Assembly: GCF_001425005.1 (NCBI RefSeq)
Contig: NZ_LMDB01000004.1
Coordinates: 62,001-126,000 of the forward strand
DNA length: 64,000 bases
Origin: Duganella sp. Root336D2
GTDB lineage: Bacteria > Pseudomonadota > Gammaproteobacteria > Burkholderiales > Burkholderiaceae_D
Direction: 5' to 3'
The translations under genes and the position numbers were made by a program. Position 1 is the first letter of the stretch, and every line of letters begins with the position of its first letter. Below are positions 1 through 8,444 of the stretch, piece after piece. Under the pieces are notes generated by a model. The model did no database searches. It was not told the origin of the DNA and saw nothing but the letters and a program-made list of their open reading frames with translations.

Positions 1-243
1 GTAATTGTAGATTTCGCCGTTGTAGCAGACCATGACGCTGCCGTCCTCGTTGCCGAGCGGCTGCTGGCCCATGGCGATGTCGATCACCGACAGGCGGCGG
101 TGGCCGAAGCCCACGCCCGGTTCGATGTAGGTGTCGCCTTCGTCAGGCCCGCGGTGGTGCTGGGTGTCGTTCATGCGGCGCAGCAGCGCCTCGTCCACCG
201 CGCGCCCGCCGCGCGCATCCATGATCCCTGTTATTCCGCACAT
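1..243 (-). CDS. XrtA-associated asparagine-synthetase-type amidotransferase (5' part only)
   Basis: Only the first 81 codons are inside the window; the gene runs off the left edge in frame. The protein begins MCGITGIMDA, so Cys2 is the nucleophile exposed after Met removal, as in class II glutamine amidotransferases. It continues with HHRGPDEG (about 29-36), GHRRLSVID (48-56) and YNGEIYN (74-80), all conserved in the glutaminase domain of AsnB-like enzymes. The start lies 13 bases inside the end of the preceding glycosyltransferase gene, so translation is probably coupled. In XrtA loci the gene at this place normally encodes the exosortase A-associated amidotransferase (TIGR03108 type), thought to amidate a sugar or a polysaccharide-linked group. 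The substrate cannot be inferred, and the synthetase half is not visible. Confidence 0.88.
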   Translation of the reverse strand, partial: MCGITGIMDARGGRAVDEALLRRMNDTQHHRGPDEGDTYIEPGVGFGHRRLSVIDIAMGQQPLGNEDGSVMVCYNGEIYNY

Positions 244-1400
244 GATGGTACTGGCTTTCTGATTTTGAGCTTGCGTTCGCACAAGCTGTCGTACATGTCC
301 TGGTAGCCGGCCACCATGGCCTGCATGCTGTATTTGCGCAGCACCCGCTCGCGGCCCGCCTGGCCGTGGCGGCGCGCCAGCGCCGGTGCTTCCACATAGT
401 GCTTCAGTGCGGCGGCCATGGCCGGCGCATTGGACGGCGGCACCAGCTGGCCGGTGACGCCGTTCTCGATCACTTCCGGAATGCCGCCCACGCGCGTGCC
501 GACCACCGGCAGGCCGCTGGCCATCGCTTCCAGCGCCGAGCCGGGCGTGCCCTCGGCAATCGAGGACATCACGAACACGTCGAAGCTGCGCAGGATGTCC
601 GGCACGTCGTTGCGCGCGCCCGGCAGCCATACCGCGTCGGCAATGCCGGCTGCCGCGGCCTTGTCGCGCAGCTTTTGCAGCAGCGGGCCGTCGCCGACCA
701 CCGCCAGGCGCAGGCGCTCCCGCTGCTGCGGCAGCAACTCGCGCAGCAGCAGGAAGGCATCCATCAGGGTGGCATGGTCTTTCACGTCCTGCACCCGGCC
801 GACGGCGCCGATCACGATCTCGCCGCCGTTGAAGAAAGGCCGCGCCTCGCGCTCGCCGCGCACGCGGAAGCGCTCGGCGTCGATGCCGTTGGCCAGCATG
901 CGGCTCTTGGCCGGCGGCACCCCGATCACGTCGCGGTTCCACTGCTCCATGGCGGCCGAATTGGCATAGCACACGTCGTAGAACGGCAGCATCAGGCGGC
1001 GCAGGAAATTGTGCTTGCGGTTGCTGCCGTCCGGATCGGTATGGTCGCGGCCATGGGCGCCGTTGACGCGCACCGGCACCCCGGCCAGCAGCGCCGCCGG
1101 CGCATATTCGATGGCCGAAAAATTATAGGTGTGCAGCACGGCCGGCTGCAGCGCGCGCAGCAGGCGCCACAGCACGCCGTGCGTGGCCAGCGACAGGCCG
1201 GGTTGCTTGCCCAGCGTGTGCACGGCAACACCGGCCTTGTTGATGCGCTTGACGAAGTCCGGGTTGACGCGCGTCAGGCATACGATGGCATGGCGGTAGC
1301 GCTCCGCCGGCATGCGGTTGATGCGTTCGACCATGAGGTTTTCCATGCCGCCAAAATCAAGCGCATACGTCAGGTGGACGATGAGAGGAATGTCGTTCAT
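231..1400 (-). CDS. PEP-CTERM/XrtA-associated glycosyltransferase (GT4, stp2 type)
   Basis: This 389-residue GT-B glycosyltransferase should add one sugar to the lipid-linked repeat unit at the cytoplasmic face. The N-terminal domain has the FGGME loop (16-20) typical of GT4 enzymes. The C-terminal nucleotide-sugar domain has AVGRVQDVKDH (199-209), VVGDGPL and the E-x7-E motif (E283 GTPGSAL E291). The whole protein resembles the family called sugar transferase, PEP-CTERM/EpsH1 system-associated (TIGR03088). It lies directly after xrtA (gap of 9 bases) and its end overlaps the amidotransferase start, so it is part of the core operon. No transmembrane segment is evident. The sugar donor is unknown. 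Confidence 0.93.
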   Translation of the reverse strand: MNDIPLIVHLTYALDFGGMENLMVERINRMPAERYRHAIVCLTRVNPDFVKRINKAGVAVHTLGKQPGLSLATHGVLWRLLRALQPAVLHTYNFSAIEYAPAALLAGVPVRVNGAHGRDHTDPDGSNRKHNFLRRLMLPFYDVCYANSAAMEQWNRDVIGVPPAKSRMLANGIDAERFRVRGEREARPFFNGGEIVIGAVGRVQDVKDHATLMDAFLLLRELLPQQRERLRLAVVGDGPLLQKLRDKAAAAGIADAVWLPGARNDVPDILRSFDVFVMSSIAEGTPGSALEAMASGLPVVGTRVGGIPEVIENGVTGQLVPPSNAPAMAAALKHYVEAPALARRHGQAGRERVLRKYSMQAMVAGYQDMYDSLCERKLKIRKPVPSCAE

Positions 1401-1409
1401 GGCCAGGAA

Positions 1410-2957
1410 TCAGGGTCGCCGCGTGCGGGCCAGGGCCTGGTCCAGCGGAACGAGGTTGCTATCGAGGAAGGCACGCATGGCGGCACGCGCCACGGCGGGG
1501 TCTTCATCGTAAGGCGAGAATACCATCACGGCCGCACCGTCGCCGTTGCCGGACAGGAGTTTGCCCTTGATCTGTAACAATTTGCCAACATAATTACTGC
1601 TGGTCATGCTGCCGTTGACCCAGTACCACTGCCACACCAGCAGGCGCCGGCCTTCGCCGCCCAGCATCGCCTCGCGCACGGCCATATGGCGCCCGCCGAA
1701 ATGCTCGTCGCGCAGGTCGGCGCTGTTTTCGCGGAACTCGCTCTTGCCGGGGCTGAAGCGGTTGCTCGTGCTGACCAGTTTGGGGCCGCCCGGCACGTCG
1801 CGGTAGAACAGCACCGTCAAGCCGACCGGGTGGCTGCCGCCGAAGTACTGGCGCAGCGCGCTGCTGGCCGGGGCGTAGTCGGGCTGCCAGGCGGTGAAGC
1901 GCTGGCCAGGCGCGGTGGGCGAATCGAGCACCAGCCGGGCTTGCGGCAGGAGCGGCGCGGGCTGGTCGGCGCGCGCTGCCAGCGCCGGCCACACCAGCAA
2001 CACCGCCAGCACCGCGGCAGCGCCGCCGGCCAGCGCGCGCCATGGCAGCGGCTGCAGCGGGCCGGCACTGGCCGGCGCTTCGGCGCCGGCCGGGCCGTCT
2101 TCGCGCCAGAAGCTGCCGACCCAGAACAGCAGCAGCATCACGATGCCGAAGAATACCCAGCCGTAAATCAGGTGGTCGACGCCAACGGCTACCGTCATGT
2201 CGCTCAGGTGGCCCATCATTACGATCATGTAGGCGCGCACGCCGTTGGCAAGCAGCGGCACCACGATCGAGGCCAGCACGAAAGCGACGCGGCGCCACAT
2301 GGTGCGATAGCTCAGGTAGGCGAACAGGCAGCCCAGCGTGATCGAGGAGATCAGGTAGCGCAAGCCGCTGCAGGCATCCACCACCGACCAGTTGCCGCTG
2401 GGGATGGAGAAGCTGTTACCGTCGCGCAGGACCGGGATGCCGGTCAGGCGCAGCGCATCGATGGTGAAGTTGGCGGTCAGGTCGATCAGCGGCGGGATCA
2501 GGCTTTCGCCTACCGGCACCGCAAACAGGATAAAGGCCAGCGGGAACAGCAGCGCGCCGGCAACGCGCCGGCCCAGCACGGCCAGCACGGTCAGCGGCAG
2601 CATGGCCGCCAGGGCGTACTGGCGCACGATGCCGACATCGGCCAGGTCGGCCAGCAGCCAGGCGGCGCCGCAGCCGGCCAGCAGCAGCATGGCCGGCCAG
2701 CATGGCTGCAGCGGCAGCTGCTGCAGCACTGCCCGCTGGCGCCACACCAGCCACAAGCTGAGCGGCAGGATCAGGAAGCCGTGCGCAAAGGTTTCCGAGC
2801 GCTCCCAGATCTCGGCCACGCTGAGCGCGGTCTTATGGAATACCAGCAGCGGCAGCAGCATGACCAGTGCCACCAGCAGCGCATTGCGGGCGGCAGCTAC
2901 AGGGCCGGGCGCCGCGCCGGGGGCTGCGGCCGGGCCGGTGGAAGGGACGGTATTCAT
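1410..2957 (-). CDS. xrtA: Exosortase A with fused EpsI domain
   Basis: This 515-residue polytopic inner-membrane protein is the transpeptidase-like exosortase that recognises PEP-CTERM sorting signals. The first about 285 residues are a run of hydrophobic helices holding the expected catalytic set: Cys196 in VVDACSG, Arg241 in NGVRAY and His262 in DHLIYGWVFF. The C-terminal about 200 residues, after one more membrane segment, match the periplasmic EpsI domain, so exosortase and EpsI are one polypeptide here. The open frame extends 62 codons further upstream. The ATG at 2957 is preferred because it forms an ATGA overlap with the stop of the preceding glycosyltransferase, has GGA-rich sequence just upstream, and the longer version adds only low-quality Arg/Pro/Gly sequence. 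Fusion to EpsI is common for the XrtA subtype. Confidence 0.95.
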   Translation of the reverse strand: MNTVPSTGPAAAPGAAPGPVAAARNALLVALVMLLPLLVFHKTALSVAEIWERSETFAHGFLILPLSLWLVWRQRAVLQQLPLQPCWPAMLLLAGCGAAWLLADLADVGIVRQYALAAMLPLTVLAVLGRRVAGALLFPLAFILFAVPVGESLIPPLIDLTANFTIDALRLTGIPVLRDGNSFSIPSGNWSVVDACSGLRYLISSITLGCLFAYLSYRTMWRRVAFVLASIVVPLLANGVRAYMIVMMGHLSDMTVAVGVDHLIYGWVFFGIVMLLLFWVGSFWREDGPAGAEAPASAGPLQPLPWRALAGGAAAVLAVLLVWPALAARADQPAPLLPQARLVLDSPTAPGQRFTAWQPDYAPASSALRQYFGGSHPVGLTVLFYRDVPGGPKLVSTSNRFSPGKSEFRENSADLRDEHFGGRHMAVREAMLGGEGRRLLVWQWYWVNGSMTSSNYVGKLLQIKGKLLSGNGDGAAVMVFSPYDEDPAVARAAMRAFLDSNLVPLDQALARTRRP

Positions 2958-4198
2958 GCCGGGTTCCAAAGGGCTGGGGCTGCGCCAGCTGGCTGCGCAA
3001 CCGGGGTTTCGATCATATGGTCCAGCGGCGCCAGCCGGGCATCCCAGCTGTAGGCCGCAAGCACGCGCGCACGGGCAGCCTGGCCCAGCGATGCCAGCGC
3101 GGCCGGCGGCCCGGCCAGGGCGGCGCCGGCCGCGGCGATCCATTGCTGCGGCCCGTCGGCCAGCAGCAGCTCGCGGCCGCTGCCGGCATCAATGCCTTCC
3201 AGCGCCTGCGGCGTGACCAGCACGGCTTTTGCCATCGCCATCGCTTCCAGCACCTTGTTCTGGATGCCGCGCGCGATGCGCAGCGGCGCCACCGACAGCG
3301 TGGCATGCGCAACATAAGGCCGCACGTCCGGCACGGTGCCGGTCACCGTGATGCCCGGTTGCGCAGCCAGCGCCTGCACTTCGGCCGCCGGGCGGGCGCC
3401 GACAATCACGAAGCGCACGGCCGGGTCGCGCGCGCGCAGCGCCGGCAGCACTTCGGCCGCGAACCATTGCACGGCATCGACGTTGGGCCAATAATCCATG
3501 GCGCCGCAGAACACCAGCGCCTTGTCGCCGGGAGCATATGGATTGGCCAGTTCGCCCGGCGCGAAATAGGACGTGTCGACGCCGTTGCTGAACCAGCCGG
3601 TGCGGGCCGCGCTCTCCGGCGCCAGGGTGCGGAACAGTTCCGCTTCCGGCGCCGAGACGAACAGCGCGGCGTCGAAAGCGGCGGCAATCCGCCGCTCATA
3701 GCGCAGCAGGCGGCTGGCTTCGTAGCCGAACAGCGCGCTGGCGGGCCAGGGCTTGCGCCCGGCGTACTGGCGCCATTTGTCGGAGTCGACATCACAGAAA
3801 TCGATGACGCGCCTTGCCTGCGGCCAGGCTTCGGCATATTGCGCCATGGGCGAGGAAAACACCACGATGCGGTCGATGCCGTGCTGCTGCATGGCCTGGT
3901 TGACCCAGCCCTGCAGGCCGGCGTCGCGGTAGTAGTCGTAGGACAGCGAGCGGTTGCGCAGCACGGCGCCCAGGCTGCGCACGCGCGCCGCGCGCGGCGA
4001 CAGCGCGGCAAAATGCGAGGAGGCGCACAGCGCCTGCACCGCCGCCACATGCTGCCAGTCGTCCGGATCGTCGACGAAGGTGGCCAGGTGCACGCGATAG
4101 CGCTGCGCCAGGTGCTTGAGCAAATGCCAGGAGCGGATCTTGTCGCCCTTGTTGGGCGGATAGGGCATGCGATGCACCAGCAGCAGCAGGTCTTCCAC
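2954..4198 (-). CDS. PEP-CTERM/XrtA-associated glycosyltransferase (stp1 type)
   Basis: This 414-residue GT-B glycosyltransferase resembles the XrtA-associated family TIGR03087. Its diagnostic N-terminus, LLLLVHRMPYPPNKGDKIRS (4-23), places the acceptor-binding loop close to the start. The C-terminal half has an FSNGVD turn, a VFCGAMDYWPNVDAV stretch, and a LEAMAMAKAVLVTPQALEG segment corresponding to the donor site. The start codon is GTG, placed 3 bases after the FemAB-like gene's stop and behind a GGGG ribosome-binding stretch inside that gene. The gene ends in an ATGA overlap with xrtA. Role: adds a sugar to the XrtA-locus polysaccharide repeat in the cytoplasm; specificity unknown. Confidence 0.93.
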   Translation of the reverse strand: MEDLLLLVHRMPYPPNKGDKIRSWHLLKHLAQRYRVHLATFVDDPDDWQHVAAVQALCASSHFAALSPRAARVRSLGAVLRNRSLSYDYYRDAGLQGWVNQAMQQHGIDRIVVFSSPMAQYAEAWPQARRVIDFCDVDSDKWRQYAGRKPWPASALFGYEASRLLRYERRIAAAFDAALFVSAPEAELFRTLAPESAARTGWFSNGVDTSYFAPGELANPYAPGDKALVFCGAMDYWPNVDAVQWFAAEVLPALRARDPAVRFVIVGARPAAEVQALAAQPGITVTGTVPDVRPYVAHATLSVAPLRIARGIQNKVLEAMAMAKAVLVTPQALEGIDAGSGRELLLADGPQQWIAAAGAALAGPPAALASLGQAARARVLAAYSWDARLAPLDHMIETPVAQPAGAAPALWNPA

Positions 4199-4201
4199 GA
4201 T

Positions 4202-5428
4202 TTACCCCAGGTTCTTGACGATGAAAGGGCCGAGCGCATTGGCCAGCGGCAGCGGCATTGCCTTCCACAGCTTGATGAAGAGTTGGTATTTCGGGTTCAG
4301 CGGGTTCACGTCCGGCAGCGCGTCGGCGGCGAACAGCTGGTATTCGTAAGGCAGCGGCTGCGCCGTGAAACCCCAGTTCTTCTTGAAGTCGAAGGCGCCG
4401 GTGCCTTTCTTGCTGCGGCCGAAATCGAACATGCGGTAGCCGTTGGCGGCGGACGCCTGCATCAGGTTCCAGTACATGAAGTCATTGCCGGCCACCTCGC
4501 GCGCCAGGTCCATGCCGCCGCCGTAGTAAGGCAGCACTTCGTCGCGGAAGAAGAAGCTCAGCACGCCGGCCACCAGCTTGCCGTCCTGCGTGATGACGCG
4601 CACCTCGCAATCGTCGCGGAAGGTCTGCTTCAGCAGGGCGAAGTATTTTTTCGGGAACACCGGGGTGCCCAGCCGGTGCACGCTGTGCGCGTAAGCGCTG
4701 AACATGCGGTCGACATTGTCGTCCACCTCGCCCTGCAGGCCCAGCTTGATACCCTTGCGTACCATCGCGCGCTGCTTGCGCGGGATGGCGTTCAGATTCT
4801 CTTCGTCGTCGCCGCTGATCGCCTTGCGGAAGGTGTAGTACAGGTCCTTGCCCTGCCATTTCGCGTCGCCCGGGTGGGCCGGCGCGTAGTTGCGGTACTC
4901 AAGGTGGCCGACGCCCAGCGCAGCGGCCAGTTCTTCGGCGGCTTTGTCCAGCAGCCGGCGCGCAGTATCGGTGATGGCAGCGACGCCGCCGTACACGCAG
5001 AACGGCAGCGCGGCCAGGTAGTGGCCGAACATGCGGCTTTTCATCCGGGCCAGCGGCAGCACGCCGGTGATCACGCCGCCTTCTTCCACATAGAAGAACC
5101 AGGTCGGGTGGCCGTAGCATTGTTCGATCACGGTTTGCCAGCCGCTGCGGTGGAAGAAGGTCGCGTCGGGGCAGGTCTGGACGAAGGCGTCCCAGCGCGC
5201 GCGCTCGTCGGCGCCGCTGCCGAGCAGCTGCACCAGAACCGGCAAGCCGCTGTCAGGCACCCGTGCCTGGCACCCGTCCGGGGCAGTCGCGCTGTCCGGC
5301 TCCGGCCCCTGGGCCTGGCCCGGGCCTGGCGGTTTCCCGGCAGCGACCGCCAGCGCAGTGGCCGCTTCCGCTTCCGCCTTGGCGCGTGCCGCGCGGCGTT
5401 CCGCCGCCGCTTCGATAATCGACGTCAT
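4202..5428 (-). CDS. FemAB-like XrtA/PEP-CTERM system-associated protein
   Basis: This 408-residue protein belongs to the FemAB/BioF2-like GNAT superfamily, in the subfamily found in XrtA loci (TIGR03019 type). After a charged Ala/Pro-rich N-terminus (1-70) comes a tandem acyltransferase fold. Recognisable blocks are FFHRSGWQTVIEQCYGH (about 95-110), PRKQRAMVRKGIKLGL, and near the end FDFGRSKKGTGAFDFKKNWG. FemAB proteins transfer aminoacyl groups from tRNA to peptidoglycan precursors; here the substrate is presumably a sugar of the exopolysaccharide, which is inference. The ATG at 5428 overlaps the deacetylase stop as ATGA; a longer in-frame extension would lie entirely inside the deacetylase gene and is rejected. 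Confidence 0.92.
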   Translation of the reverse strand: MTSIIEAAAERRAARAKAEAEAATALAVAAGKPPGPGQAQGPEPDSATAPDGCQARVPDSGLPVLVQLLGSGADERARWDAFVQTCPDATFFHRSGWQTVIEQCYGHPTWFFYVEEGGVITGVLPLARMKSRMFGHYLAALPFCVYGGVAAITDTARRLLDKAAEELAAALGVGHLEYRNYAPAHPGDAKWQGKDLYYTFRKAISGDDEENLNAIPRKQRAMVRKGIKLGLQGEVDDNVDRMFSAYAHSVHRLGTPVFPKKYFALLKQTFRDDCEVRVITQDGKLVAGVLSFFFRDEVLPYYGGGMDLAREVAGNDFMYWNLMQASAANGYRMFDFGRSKKGTGAFDFKKNWGFTAQPLPYEYQLFAADALPDVNPLNPKYQLFIKLWKAMPLPLANALGPFIVKNLG

Positions 5429-6270
5429 GGCTGCCCCAGGAAAATGCGGTCCATGCGATCCCACGCGAAATCGCGCGTCAGAGCCCTGATGCGCGACTCC
5501 ATGCGGTGCAGGTTGACGTAATGGCGGAAGCGCGTCTTCAGTCCCAGCCCTGCCGGGCGCGGCTGGCCCGGATCGAGCTCCCACGGGTGGCAGTAGAAGA
5601 TGGCCGGCTGGCCATCTGCCTTGTTCACGCGCCGCATCATGCCGCGCGACAGCGCATACGGCAGCAGGCGGAAATAGCCGCCGCCGCCGGCCGGCAGGTT
5701 GCGCTGGCCCACGCGCACCGTGGTGATCGGCACTTCCAGCAGGCCCTGCTCGCCGTTCGGGTGGAAGGCGAAGCGCGGCGCATCCGGCATGCCGTAATGG
5801 TCGTGCGCAATCGGGTAGATCGAAGAACTGTAGCGGTAGCCCGCTTCCTGCAGCACGTCGAGCGCCCACAGGTTGGCCGGGCCGATCGAGAAGCTCGGTG
5901 CGCGGTAGCCCAGCACCTGCTGGCCGCCGATGTCTTCCAGGATCCGCTTGCTGCTGGAGATATCGTCCATGAACTGCGCGCGCGACTGGTCGGATGCGCG
6001 CAGGTGGCCGTAGCCGTGGCTGGCCAGCTCATGGCCGCCGGCCACGATGCGGCGCACCATGTCCGGATAGCGCTCGGCGATCCAGCCCAGCGTGAAGAAA
6101 GTGCCCTTGGCCTTGCCCTCGTCCAGGATGGCCAGCACGCGCTCGATATTGGCCTCCACCCGGCACTCGCGCTGCGGCCAGCTTTCGCGGCTGATGTGCG
6201 GCGCGAACGCCGACACCTGGAAGTAGTCTTCCACGTCGATGGTCATCGCATTGCGAACGGCCGCGCCCAT
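5425..6270 (-). CDS. Polysaccharide deacetylase, XrtA/PEP-CTERM locus subfamily
   Basis: This 281-residue NodB-fold carbohydrate esterase (family 4) probably removes N-acetyl groups from the polysaccharide or its precursor. The metal-binding and catalytic motif near the start is MTIDVEDYFQ, with D12, E14 and D15. The second motif is ELASHGYGHL, with H85 and H89. The long C-terminal extension after the catalytic core, including YFRLLPYALSRG and FYCHPWELD, is typical of the exosortase-locus subfamily (TIGR03006/DUF3473) and separates it from the second deacetylase at 62055. The upstream gene is wecB (2-base gap) and the downstream FemAB-like gene overlaps by ATGA. No signal peptide is visible, so action is probably cytoplasmic or membrane-proximal. 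Confidence 0.94.
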   Translation of the reverse strand: MGAAVRNAMTIDVEDYFQVSAFAPHISRESWPQRECRVEANIERVLAILDEGKAKGTFFTLGWIAERYPDMVRRIVAGGHELASHGYGHLRASDQSRAQFMDDISSSKRILEDIGGQQVLGYRAPSFSIGPANLWALDVLQEAGYRYSSSIYPIAHDHYGMPDAPRFAFHPNGEQGLLEVPITTVRVGQRNLPAGGGGYFRLLPYALSRGMMRRVNKADGQPAIFYCHPWELDPGQPRPAGLGLKTRFRHYVNLHRMESRIRALTRDFAWDRMDRIFLGQP

Positions 6271-6272
6271 GC

Positions 6273-7403
6273 TCAGCCCCGCGCCTTCAGCCAGTCCAGC
6301 ACGATGGCGGCGATGCGCTCGGCGGCGCGGCCGTCCCAGAAGTGCGGGATGCGGCCGGCCTTGCCGGCGCCGGCCAGCTGCGCCTCATAGGCCGCCAGGA
6401 TGTGCGCCGGGTCGTTGCCGGCAATGGTGTTGGTGCCTTCGTCGACCGTGATCGGGCGCTCGGTGTTGTGGCGCAGCGTGATGCACGGCGTGCCCAGCGC
6501 AGTGGTCTCTTCCTGGATGCCGCCGGAATCGGTCAGCACCACGCGCGCATCCTTCATCAGGCCCAGCATCTCCAGGTAGCCCATCGGCGGCAGCAGCAGC
6601 ACTTCCGGCCGGTCCAGCAGGTGGCTCAGGCCGAACTTCTCGATGGTGGCGCGGGTGCGCGGGTGGACCGGGAAGATCACCGGCGTGCGCTCGGAGATTT
6701 TGGCGGCCGTTTCCAGCAGGCCTTGCAGCACAGCCCTGTCGTCCACATTCGATGGGCGGTGCAGTGTCAGCACGGCGTATTCGCCCTGGCCGGCCTTGAA
6801 GTCGGGGCGCCCGGCATCGGCCGCGATGCGCGGCGCCGGGACGGCGCGCGCCAGGTTGGCGCGCAGGGTATCGATCATCACGTTGCCGACGAAGTGCACG
6901 CGCCCGCCGGCGATGCCTTCCTTGGCCAGGTTGTCGGCGCCGCTCTCCTCGGTGGTGAACAGCAGGTCGGACAGCTGGTCGGTCAGCAGGCGGTTGATTT
7001 CTTCCGGCATGGCGCGGTCGAAGCTGCGCAGGCCCGCTTCCACGTGGATCACCGGCACGCCCTTCTTGGCCGCCACCAGCGCGCAGGCGATGGTGGAGTT
7101 GACATCGCCCACCACCAGCACGGCAGCCGGCCGCACTTCATCCATGGCCGGCTCGAAGCGCTTCATCACGTCGGCGGTCTGCTGGGCATGGCTGCCGGAA
7201 CCGACTTCCAGGTTGATGTCCGGGCTGGGGATGCCCAGCGCGTCGAAATACTGCTGGTTCATGGCCACGTCGTAGTGCTGGCCGGTGTGCACCAGCAGCG
7301 CCTCGACCTGCGGCTTCAGTTGGGCGAAGGCGGCCATGATGGGCGCCATCTTCATGAAATTCGGGCGCGCGCCGACGACGCACAGGATACGGAAGGCACT
7401 CAT
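6273..7403 (-). CDS. wecB: UDP-N-acetylglucosamine 2-epimerase (non-hydrolysing)
   Basis: This 376-residue enzyme interconverts UDP-GlcNAc and UDP-ManNAc. It starts with the family signature VVGARPNFMKMAP (9-21). The expected catalytic acids are present in VVGDVNST (D100), HVEAGLR (E122) and MPEEINR (133-139), followed by LHRPSNVD and a late DSGGIQEE motif that binds the nucleotide. The length is normal for bacterial WecB/MnaA. It supplies a ManNAc-type sugar to the locus, consistent with UDP-sugar dehydrogenase and epimerase genes further right. The start overlaps the ATPase stop as ATGA. Confidence 0.96.
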   Translation of the reverse strand: MSAFRILCVVGARPNFMKMAPIMAAFAQLKPQVEALLVHTGQHYDVAMNQQYFDALGIPSPDINLEVGSGSHAQQTADVMKRFEPAMDEVRPAAVLVVGDVNSTIACALVAAKKGVPVIHVEAGLRSFDRAMPEEINRLLTDQLSDLLFTTEESGADNLAKEGIAGGRVHFVGNVMIDTLRANLARAVPAPRIAADAGRPDFKAGQGEYAVLTLHRPSNVDDRAVLQGLLETAAKISERTPVIFPVHPRTRATIEKFGLSHLLDRPEVLLLPPMGYLEMLGLMKDARVVLTDSGGIQEETTALGTPCITLRHNTERPITVDEGTNTIAGNDPAHILAAYEAQLAGAGKAGRIPHFWDGRAAERIAAIVLDWLKARG

Positions 7404-8428
7404 TCGTTGCTGTCCTGGTGGATGTTGTAAGACGAAGGCGAACGCACGATCTTCTTCAGGATCGACAGCACCGACGCCAGGGATTTCTCGACGCGCATCA
7501 TGCGTTCGTCCAGCACCGCCGGGTACGGGCTGCCGAACGCCAGGTCGGCGCCGCCGGCGGCGTGCGGCGCGCCAATAGCGCCATCGGCGGGCGCCGCCTC
7601 GGGCGGCGGCGGCTGGAATTCCTGCGCGATATCGCGGATCACCGTGTCGACGTCGCTATCGGTGAACTCCTGCATCTCTTCCAGGAAGCCCATCAGCAGC
7701 AGGCGGTCCATCAGGTGGTTGGTCTTGCGCGGGATGCCGCCGGTGTACTGGAACACGGCAGCATAGGCGGCCGGCGTCAGGTGCGGGTTGCCGCGCCAGC
7801 CGACGGTGCGCATGCGGTGCTCGATATAGGCATTGCTTTCGCTGCTGTCCATCGGGCCCAGGTGGTAGGTCGCGATCACGCGCTGGCGCAGCTGCGACAT
7901 GCCGGGGCTGTGCAGGGTGGCGCGGAATTCCGGCTGGCCCAGCAGGAAAGTCTGCAGCAGCGATTTCTCGTCGGTCTGGAAATTGGACAGCATGCGCAAT
8001 TCTTCCACCACTTTCGGTGTCAGGTTCTGCGCTTCGTCAACCACCAGCAGGGCGCGCCGGCCGTCCTGTTCGCACTGGCGCAGGAAGACTTCCAGGCGCC
8101 CCAGCAGGGTGGTCTTGCTGGCCGTGTCCTCGCAAGGCAGGCCGAAGCCGCCCACCACGCCGCGCAGCACGTCGTCGGAATTGAGGTGGGTGTTGACCAG
8201 GTGGCAGGTGATGATCTTGTCCGACGCAATCTGGTTGAACAGGTTGCGCACCAGCGTGGTCTTGCCGGCCCCGACTTCGCCGGTGATGACGATGAAGCCC
8301 TCGCCCTGCGACAGGCCGTACTCCAGGTAAGCCATGGCCCGTTTATGGCCTTTGCTGCCGAAGAAGAAATGCGGGTCGGGCCGCAGGCGGAAGGGCTTGT
8401 CGCTGAGCCCGTAATAGCTTTCGTACAT
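7400..8428 (-). CDS. XrtA/PEP-CTERM system-associated AAA ATPase (ExeA-like)
   Basis: This 342-residue AAA ATPase resembles GspA/ExeA and the XrtA-associated family TIGR03015. The start, MYESYYGLSDKPFRLRPDP, is diagnostic. Walker A is GEVGAGKTT (50-58) and Walker B is LLVVDEAQNL (127-136). The sensor region GLPRKTNHL-like (GGIPRKTNHLMDRLLLMG) follows. The last about 80 residues are Pro/Ala-rich and then basic, without a catalytic motif. The family is thought to help assemble or localise the export machinery; the role in XrtA systems is not established. It lies between the beta-barrel gene (16-base gap) and wecB. Confidence 0.94.
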   Translation of the reverse strand: MYESYYGLSDKPFRLRPDPHFFFGSKGHKRAMAYLEYGLSQGEGFIVITGEVGAGKTTLVRNLFNQIASDKIITCHLVNTHLNSDDVLRGVVGGFGLPCEDTASKTTLLGRLEVFLRQCEQDGRRALLVVDEAQNLTPKVVEELRMLSNFQTDEKSLLQTFLLGQPEFRATLHSPGMSQLRQRVIATYHLGPMDSSESNAYIEHRMRTVGWRGNPHLTPAAYAAVFQYTGGIPRKTNHLMDRLLLMGFLEEMQEFTDSDVDTVIRDIAQEFQPPPPEAAPADGAIGAPHAAGGADLAFGSPYPAVLDERMMRVEKSLASVLSILKKIVRSPSSYNIHQDSNE

Positions 8429-8444
8429 GAGAAGGCCTTGATGC

